A DNA stretch of 24,686 bases from the IMG/VR virus record IMGVR_UViG_3300047362_001285, positions 1 to 24,686 of that record. One strand, given 5' to 3'. Positions 20,242 to 24,686 of the stretch are shown here, piece by piece (position 1 is the stretch's first letter; every line of letters begins with the position of its first letter). The notes below the pieces were generated by a model that made no database searches, was not told the origin of the DNA, and saw only the letters and a list, made by a program, of their open reading frames with translations. The stretch comes from a virus. The translations under genes were made by a program, and so were the position numbers.

Positions 20242-20662
20242 ACCTGTCTCCATTCAGTATAGCATTATTATACACTGTTTCTGCGTCAATGTACATGATT
20301 AATTCGTATTTAACTTTTTCATTTAATTTTACAGATTCATTAGGGTTTCTACCTAACCACTTCCATGTAATAAACGTATCAATGTTTTTCTTAATAATAT
20401 TCTTATATACATAATCTGTTAGACGAAGTACACCTTCTTTATTATGGTATTTGAAATCGCATTTGCCAAAAAATTCATGTTCTGTATCGTATTCATAACC
20501 TTCATGCAATACATGACCACTACCTTTGACGCTGCATAAGTGTCTTTCAGGAAATTCAAAAGACCATTGACGAGCTGCTAATACAGGATCTCTGGTATCA
20601 TCGCTAACTTTTTTATTCAGGTAATCAATAAATTCCTGATTAACTATACCGCTATATTTCAT
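20222..20662 (-). CDS. Hypothetical phage protein (146 aa)
   Basis: A mixed alpha/beta, aromatic-rich protein: QWSFEFPERHLCSVKGSGH, then EYDTEHEFFGKCDFKYHNKEG, then a helical KYELIMYIDAETVYNN end. I do not recognise it. The ATG at 20662 follows GGAGGTAG. Its last 25 codons contain the promoter of the next gene and its end overlaps that gene by 20 nt. Confidence 0.8.
   Translation of the reverse strand: MKYSGIVNQEFIDYLNKKVSDDTRDPVLAARQWSFEFPERHLCSVKGSGHVLHEGYEYDTEHEFFGKCDFKYHNKEGVLRLTDYVYKNIIKKNIDTFITWKWLGRNPNESVKLNEKVKYELIMYIDAETVYNNAILNGDRYEYFYS
20267..20295 (-). promoter_or_regulatory. TGTACA-type promoter inside the 146-aa gene
   Basis: -35 TGTACA (20295-20290), 17-nt spacer, -10 TATAAT (20272-20267), located in the 3' coding end of the 146-aa gene. 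It would drive the 188-aa, 72-aa, FmdB-like, phoH and exonuclease genes. Confidence 0.75.
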
Positions 20663-20696
20663 AGGGATACTACCTCCGCTTAATTAAGATATACTT

Positions 20697-20724
20697 ATTA
20701 TACCATATGGGCCGAGATTGTACA
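20697..20724 (-). promoter_or_regulatory. TGTACA-type promoter for the 146-aa gene (16-nt spacer)
   Basis: -35 TGTACA (20724-20719), 16-nt spacer, -10 TATAAT (20702-20697). It is the only copy with a 16-nt spacer and a GC-rich spacer core (GGCCC). The gene start at 20662 follows with GGAGGTAG. Confidence 0.75.
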
Positions 20725-20739
20725 CCGGTTTATTTTGTT

Positions 20740-20904
20740 TTAAGTGGGATTTGGTTGCATTTCCTCTAATGTTCGTAACACAAAATCTCTTTTTGCTTTA
20801 ATCTTTTGCGCCTGCTCGACTCTGCCTTTAGCTAATAATTTCTTAGCATAATCTGCTAGATCTTGGCTATCTTTAACGAGTCTTTCTTTTTGAGCAAATA
20901 CCAT
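20740..20904 (-). CDS. Small helical protein (54 aa) behind a terminator hairpin
   Basis: Start chosen at ATG 20904, nine bases after GGAG; in-frame ATGs at 20919 and 20937 lie in the ribosome-binding site or the hairpin. The product is a charged helix pair (QKERLVKDSQDLADYAKKLL, then KGRVEQAQKIKAKRDFVLR). No promoter fits between it and the hairpin at 20920-20956, so expression depends on read-through from rnh. Function unknown. Confidence 0.68.
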   Translation of the reverse strand: MVFAQKERLVKDSQDLADYAKKLLAKGRVEQAQKIKAKRDFVLRTLEEMQPNPT

Positions 20905-20919
20905 TAGAATTTTCTCCAT

Positions 20920-20956
20920 AAAAAAAGAGCATGACACAGAATGCGCACATGCTCTT
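20920..20956 (-). terminator. Strong intrinsic terminator or attenuator
   Basis: Minus strand AAGAGCATG pairs with CATGCTCTT (9 bp, arms 20956-20948 and 20933-20925) around a 14-nt loop, followed by seven T (20926-20920). It sits after the DUF6433-like gene and 15 nt before the start of the 54-aa gene. Confidence 0.88.
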
Positions 20957-20977
20957 AGGTTAGTTGTGAAATTAAAG

Positions 20978-21394
20978 CTATTCTCCGATAAGACCAGGGA
21001 ATGCCTCCTGAATTATTGTTTTTGTAACACCATCAGGTGTTTTCTTATTAATCATATTTACCATCAATTCTGCATCATTTGGATGAATTGATTCCAAAAT
21101 AGAAAGAAAAACTTTCTCTCTTTTGAATTGTGGCATCTGATCACCTTTACCACCTTTTGCAAAGTAGGTAAATTTTTTATTCTGACGTTTAAGATTAGAT
21201 GGAGCATTATGCTCTTCACATGGGGTGTACGGAACTTCTCCAGCTGGCAAATGCCAATTAATTCTTGGATCCATAGATCCTTTAATTATATCTTTCAAAG
21301 CCCATGATTCATTATCTTTTAGAATAGAAATTTTTTCTGACTTAGATGCGGCTTTTTTAACATCCTCAAATACTTCATATACATACATTTTCAT
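20978..21394 (-). CDS. Conserved phage protein, DUF6433-like (138 aa)
   Basis: The order of conserved pieces, WALKDIIKGSMDPRINWHLPAG, then KREKVFLSILESIHPNDAELM, then IIQEAFPGLIGE, matches a marine T4-like phage family that I recall as DUF6433; the name is from memory. It commonly lies beside the RNase H gene, as here (3-base gap). It probably works in replication, but no function is known to me. The mid-region PYTPCEEHNAP is likely a loop. Confidence 0.82.
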   Translation of the reverse strand: MKMYVYEVFEDVKKAASKSEKISILKDNESWALKDIIKGSMDPRINWHLPAGEVPYTPCEEHNAPSNLKRQNKKFTYFAKGGKGDQMPQFKREKVFLSILESIHPNDAELMVNMINKKTPDGVTKTIIQEAFPGLIGE

Positions 21395-21397
21395 TTA

Positions 21398-22249
21398 TTA
21401 TATAAACTCCTGAACCGATTCAATTAACTGGTTACACCTTTTATTTATCAAATATGGAAACACCATACCGCGCTTTTCTTGTGCAATCGATTGATTAAAT
21501 TCTTGAATGATTGCATTTTTTAGATCTTGCGGTGTTTCTGTAAGATCAATTAGTTTCTTATTACGACAATAGTTACGATACCAACTAGCCGCATATAATA
21601 GTTCACCATCATTAAGATCTTCGATAATAGTGTCTAGCTTTTTCTTTGATAGTGGTGTTTGCCTTCTACTTTCTACAAATACATCATCATCTGATAATAC
21701 GTTTGGTACACCATCAGATGTATCACCACGCATAATTTGTTCTACTAAGAATGCACGTGGATTTTTTTCTATAACTAGCTTTTTCTGGACTGGAGAAAAC
21801 TGTGTAACATTATCATACTTCTGTAATTGAACAAAGTCTTTATCACCAGAAATAATCATAACATCTTCGTACTGACCAAATTCTTGAGTATTTTCTACTA
21901 TCGTAGCAATAATATCATCAGCTTCACAGCCATCGATATGCAATACTTTATATGGAAAGTTTTCTTTGATTTCTTCGCGAACATTATTCATAATAGTAAA
22001 TGCTGCATTCCAATCAAATGAAGATGTATCTCGTGTTTTCTTACGATTTGCTTTGTATTGCGGATAGTGTGATTTACGCCAGTTGTTGGGTCCGTCACAC
22101 GCAAGTACGAGTTCTCCATACTTATCTTTGTATTTAGTGCGATACATACGTAACGTGTTAAGAATCATATGACGAATCATATCTTCTTCGTTAAGTTTTT
22201 GTACAGCAATATTAGCCACAGCAATGGCACTAAAGTCTACTAAAATCAT
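21398..22249 (-). CDS. rnh: RNase H / 5'-3' exonuclease, T4 rnh family
   Basis: A 283-aa FEN1-type nuclease that removes RNA primers from Okazaki fragments. The metal-binding acidic residues are in place: Asp5 in ILVDFS, Asp52 in LACDGPNNWRK, E109, D111 and D112 in GCEADDIIA, D136 and D138 in ISGDKDFVQLQ, and D176 and D179 in RGDTSDGVPN. HYPQYKANRK (61-70) is the arch-side basic segment. Length is near T4 RNase H (305 aa). It is first in a unit with its own TGTACA promoter, which overlaps the preceding 43-aa gene. Confidence 0.94.
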   Translation of the reverse strand: MILVDFSAIAVANIAVQKLNEEDMIRHMILNTLRMYRTKYKDKYGELVLACDGPNNWRKSHYPQYKANRKKTRDTSSFDWNAAFTIMNNVREEIKENFPYKVLHIDGCEADDIIATIVENTQEFGQYEDVMIISGDKDFVQLQKYDNVTQFSPVQKKLVIEKNPRAFLVEQIMRGDTSDGVPNVLSDDDVFVESRRQTPLSKKKLDTIIEDLNDGELLYAASWYRNYCRNKKLIDLTETPQDLKNAIIQEFNQSIAQEKRGMVFPYLINKRCNQLIESVQEFI

Positions 22250-22278
22250 AATATAGTTCCTATCTTTATTGTAGGTCT

Positions 22279-22307
22279 ATTATACCACTATTTTCCGTAA
22301 ATGTACA
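22279..22307 (-). promoter_or_regulatory. TGTACA-type promoter for rnh
   Basis: -35 TGTACA (22307-22302), 17-nt spacer, -10 TATAAT (22284-22279), followed by AGACCTACAATAAAGATAGGA before the rnh ATG. The -35 and spacer lie within the end of the 43-aa gene. Confidence 0.83.
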
Positions 22308-22419
22308 TATATATTTTTACTTGATATGAAAAAACTTCAGGATACATTTCTGGATCTACTAGTTTGTCTCCGTAGAAATCCTTAAGTCTTTTGGTAAATG
22401 TCTCGAATGTATCTTGCAT
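22288..22419 (-). CDS. Mini protein (43 aa) between rnh and the GIY-YIG nuclease
   Basis: ATG at 22419 (preceded by TATAGG, a weak site) opens a 43-codon frame: DTFETFTKRLKDFYG, then LVDPEMYPEVFSYQVKIY, ending at TAG 22290-22288. The pattern DTF-x-FTKRLK...DPE..P..F.Y matches a short conserved protein I recall beside rnh in marine T4-like phages. It overlaps the nuclease end by 61 nt and contains most of the rnh promoter. Real but with a modest start signal. Confidence 0.62.
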   Translation of the reverse strand: MQDTFETFTKRLKDFYGDKLVDPEMYPEVFSYQVKIYMYIYGK

Positions 22420-22787
22420 CCTATAAACTCATTATAATATTCGTCGCTAATAAGAACATCATTGTCAAATTGGAATTTAGCCTCAAAATAAGACATCTCA
22501 CCTTTAGTTCTACATAGCTTTAAGATTTCTCTTTTGTAACTATCTTGCCCTCGTTGTTCAACGAGTAATTGAAGTTCTTTATTAGATCCATAATATTGTT
22601 GCCAGTCACTTGGGACTCTGGTTTTGACTCTTCGGTTTCTCTTAGAATTTTTTGGTAATACCTTAGGCCTCCAAAAGTTCTTTTTACCGATATATTTTTT
22701 GTTTGTACCCAATTCTGTGATAACATACACAAATCCTTGGTAGTCATCTGGGGTTTCATTGTATTCTGATTCATTATAGTACCACAT
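22359..22787 (-). CDS. GIY-YIG-type endonuclease (142 aa)
   Basis: The GIY-YIG core is seen as FVYVITELG (19-27) and KKYIGKKNFW (30-39), followed by basic residues, DWQQYYGS, KREILKLC, and the catalytic-type Glu102 in SYFEAKFQFD. The family includes homing endonucleases and phage DNA-degrading enzymes; a free-standing phage type near rnh is usual in T4-like marine phages. The last 16 residues overlap the 43-aa gene. No intron is nearby, so an intron-encoded homing role is not supported. Function: DNA nuclease, target unknown. Confidence 0.82.
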   Translation of the reverse strand: MWYYNESEYNETPDDYQGFVYVITELGTNKKYIGKKNFWRPKVLPKNSKRNRRVKTRVPSDWQQYYGSNKELQLLVEQRGQDSYKREILKLCRTKGEMSYFEAKFQFDNDVLISDEYYNEFIGCKIHSRHLPKDLRISTETN

Positions 22788-22791
22788 ACTA

Positions 22792-22932
22792 CTATATATC
22801 GTTTTCAGTAATATCTTCTATATTAGCTCTACATCCACAAATTGAGCAATATTCTGGGTTTTCACCGTTATTAACCAGTACAATCGTTGTCGATTCGCAC
22901 TCCTCGCATTCTATCCGGTATTCGTTTTCCAC
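22792..22932 (-). CDS. Zinc-ribbon mini protein (46 aa)
   Basis: Starting at GTG 22932 (AGGAG about 14 bases upstream, so weak), the frame encodes VENEYRIECEECESTT, then NNGENPEYCSICGCRAN and ends DITENDI before TAG. Two CxxC knuckles (CEEC and CSIC), about 18 residues apart, form a clear zinc ribbon. It overlaps the DUF1289 end by 62 nt in another frame and ends five bases before the nuclease start. Such mini zinc ribbons are common in marine phages, but the use of GTG is my inference. Confidence 0.68.
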   Translation of the reverse strand: MENEYRIECEECESTTIVLVNNGENPEYCSICGCRANIEDITENDI

Positions 22933-23080
22933 TTTGCTCTAATATCTCCTGTTTACGTTGATCGTCACAGTAAAACCATTCTCTAATCTCATTAGAAGAA
23001 CGACCACAGCCTTCGCAATGGTCGTCCTCTATTTGACACACCTTTATACAAGGTGATGGAATACTAGAAATCGATTTCAC
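22871..23080 (-). CDS. DUF1289-like cysteine-rich protein (69 aa)
   Basis: The motif SPCIKVCQIEDDHCEGCGRS followed by NEIREWFYCDDQRKQEIL is the signature of the DUF1289 family, small zinc/iron-type Cys proteins common in proteobacteria. The probable start is GTG 23080, three bases after GGTGGAG, overlapping the nrdJ end by 17 nt; an ATG at 23122 is also in frame but lies deeper in nrdJ without a ribosome-binding site. Coupling to nrdJ hints at a role alongside the reductase, such as redox or metal support, but this is inference. Confidence 0.8.
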   Translation of the reverse strand: MKSISSIPSPCIKVCQIEDDHCEGCGRSSNEIREWFYCDDQRKQEILEQSGKRIPDRMRGVRIDNDCTG

Positions 23081-24686
23081 AGGCTCCACCTGCACACGCA
23101 GCTGCTGCAAGAGTATCAACATCTGTAAATTTTTGTTGAGTCAAATCTGTTTTCCAATTTACTGGTTTTAGATTTTGCTGAATCTTATTCCATTTATGCA
23201 AAAGATATGCATCTTTCAAACAATGCTCTGCTTTTTTCATATCACCTTTAAAATAATTATTAGCGAAGTTTTCATAACGACGAATCCAGTCTTGTCTTGC
23301 TGAATTCTCTGCAGACTCGAGACTAATATCAAGACCAAACCCTTGAGCCGTTGAACAAGCATCCCACAAATTAGGGAATACTTTAATTGCATCAACGACA
23401 AGACCTGAAGCAAAAATGGCAGCAGTGCCGTATTCTTTTACCATTTTCTTTTCGTCAATCACTGCAGTGTTTGGCGCTTGATTATAGTCTTTATCACCTG
23501 TTGGCGATAAGAATGAAATACCTGAAAAAGAATAACGATTCTCAAACACATATTTTTCTACTTCATCCCAATCATCTACAATAATAGTATTTGATACGTT
23601 ATGACGAATACCTTTATCGGCACATAGTTCTTCATTAGTACCAGCAATAACCCAATGCTTTTGAGCTTTTGCTACTAATTCTAAATGTTTTACGCCATAT
23701 AGATCATCTTTATACATTGAACCTTTCTTTGGAACAATCGGAAACGACACCACAACATCAGTTCCGTTAGCAGACCATACTGACTCTTCAACCATATACG
23801 GATTAGTTTTTGTAATTGCTTGAGTAATTTCAGATTCTTTATTCATTTGTACGTTGCGGATGTACAAACTAGAATGTTCGGCATGAATTCCACTTGCTGT
23901 TTGGAGTAACACTGAAGCGTTGCCAGATGGTTTAACGCAAGTAGTACGAGCAGCAGCATTAATCCCGATAATGGCAGCAACTTCTTTGTTAGTTTCTTTA
24001 ACAATCTTTGCTCCTTTTTGAAGAACCTTTTCGTCAAACAATACTTTTGGATTATTCATCCAACCAGTAATAGAAACACCGAGCAATGCTTCTCTGTCAA
24101 AGATCTTCTTCGATACAGGACTTAAGAATTCAAAGTCAGTATAACCTGCTTGCAGAGTTCCAAGAATTGCTCCTGCTCTACACGCCTTATAGAAGTCTTC
24201 TTCAGTATGACATTTACCGCCATTAATTTCTGTTAGGTTACAACCTTGCCAACCTGATTCTCCCTCATATTGTGGGAACATACCAATCTCGACACACGGA
24301 TTAGTAGTGTGTTCTTTTGATGTAGTAAAGTAAAAGCCAGGCTCACCGAATGATTTGACTGATTCCATAATCTTTGCAAACATTTCAGGAGTTGCTTCAT
24401 CGCGGACGATTACTGCTGAGTTGTTTGAACGTCCACGCTGTGGATTGTCCATAAACCAGTTACCAGTTTTTGCTGTCATCATCTCATCGTCTTCTGGAGA
24501 GAATAAGCAAATAGTTGCAGAACGACGAACACCGCCAGAAAGAACTGCATCAGCTGCATGCATGCAAATATCATAAACCATTAAAGGACTAATATTAACA
24601 GTGTCTTTTGAATCAATCACCTTTGCTTGAAGCATGTGTTCAATCTTGTCAAGTGATTTACGTAAACCTTCTGGACCAGGAGCTTT
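23064..24686 (-). CDS. nrdJ: Class II (adenosylcobalamin-dependent) ribonucleotide reductase, C-terminal 540 residues
   Basis: The frame continues without stop to the window edge, so the N-terminal part lies outside. Visible are SGGVRRSATICLF, HTTNPCVEIGMFP (N, C and E of the radical site), a CNLTEING segment, GYTDFEFLSPVSKKI, TTCVKPSGNASVLL and a C-terminal redox pair, Cys-x4-Cys, in CAGGACEIDF. The pattern fits the monomeric B12-dependent triphosphate reductase (NrdJ/RTPR). It supplies dNTPs for phage DNA and needs host cobalamin. It is first in the visible order and is followed by DUF1289, the zinc ribbon and the nuclease without a visible promoter between. Confidence 0.9.
   Translation of the reverse strand, partial: KAPGPEGLRKSLDKIEHMLQAKVIDSKDTVNISPLMVYDICMHAADAVLSGGVRRSATICLFSPEDDEMMTAKTGNWFMDNPQRGRSNNSAVIVRDEATPEMFAKIMESVKSFGEPGFYFTTSKEHTTNPCVEIGMFPQYEGESGWQGCNLTEINGGKCHTEEDFYKACRAGAILGTLQAGYTDFEFLSPVSKKIFDREALLGVSITGWMNNPKVLFDEKVLQKGAKIVKETNKEVAAIIGINAAARTTCVKPSGNASVLLQTASGIHAEHSSLYIRNVQMNKESEITQAITKTNPYMVEESVWSANGTDVVVSFPIVPKKGSMYKDDLYGVKHLELVAKAQKHWVIAGTNEELCADKGIRHNVSNTIIVDDWDEVEKYVFENRYSFSGISFLSPTGDKDYNQAPNTAVIDEKKMVKEYGTAAIFASGLVVDAIKVFPNLWDACSTAQGFGLDISLESAENSARQDWIRRYENFANNYFKGDMKKAEHCLKDAYLLHKWNKIQQNLKPVNWKTDLTQQKFTDVDTLAAAACAGGACEIDF

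Noticed and set aside
1957-22307. Repeated TGTACA blocks as a CRISPR or dispersed repeat array
   Set aside because: They are far apart, always in the same orientation before genes, and have promoter geometry, so they are promoters and not an array.
22359-22787. GIY-YIG gene as an intron-encoded homing endonuclease
   Set aside because: No split gene or intron structure is visible around it; rnh and the visible part of nrdJ are uninterrupted.

Overview
This window is part of the genome of an AT-rich, T4-like myovirus, most likely marine. The call rests on a gp32-type single-stranded-DNA-binding protein, a small gp33-like late-transcription co-activator directly upstream of it, a T4-type RNase H (rnh), a phage PhoH ATPase, a RecB-like nuclease, a class II ribonucleotide reductase and a lone tRNA-Arg(UCU). 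There are also very many small overlapping conserved phage genes. No photosynthesis genes are seen, so a cyanobacterial host is not indicated. A marine proteobacterial host is only a guess.

Layout. One truncated gene (1-1013, +) looks like the C-terminal end of a tape-measure-like virion protein and converges tail to tail on gp32. Everything else is on the minus strand, so transcription runs from 24686 down to 1010. From right to left: nrdJ (cut by the window edge), a DUF1289 protein, a zinc-ribbon miniprotein, a GIY-YIG nuclease and a 43-aa protein; rnh with a DUF6433-like gene; a block with a RecB-like exonuclease, phoH and unknowns; a HAD nucleotidase, an EF-hand membrane protein and a seven-gene glycan block (four glycosyltransferases, a sulfotransferase, a methyltransferase and a Rossmann-like protein, 11620-16355); a zincin, a SWIM-finger protein, a fatty-acid desaturase and an unknown; two small genes, a structured non-coding stretch, tRNA-Arg and two small genes; an envelope/lipid operon (exported protein, mini membrane protein, LPP20-like lipoprotein, beta-ketoacyl-ACP synthase, 2OG-Fe(II) oxygenase, 4174-7762); then small genes, a 377-aa unknown, gp33 and gp32.

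Regulation. Nearly every minus-strand intergenic gap longer than about 40 nt carries the same promoter: an invariant TGTACA -35 element, a 17-nt spacer (16 once) and TATAAT (TAGAAT twice). I located ten copies. They divide the strand into units that match the gene blocks. gp32 alone also has a T4 late-promoter box (TATAAATA) just upstream. Two intrinsic terminators are visible. No gene-free stretch exceeds 300 bases; the longest, 8382-8639, has several inverted repeats and is a candidate non-coding RNA.

The most unusual content is metabolic. An apparently intact beta-ketoacyl-ACP synthase and an apparently intact membrane fatty-acid desaturase sit in separate operons under the same promoter type. 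With the lipoprotein, exported protein, oxygenase and glycan-modifying enzymes, they suggest that the phage remodels the host envelope (lipids and surface sugars) during infection. That joint role is inference; the enzyme motifs are directly visible.
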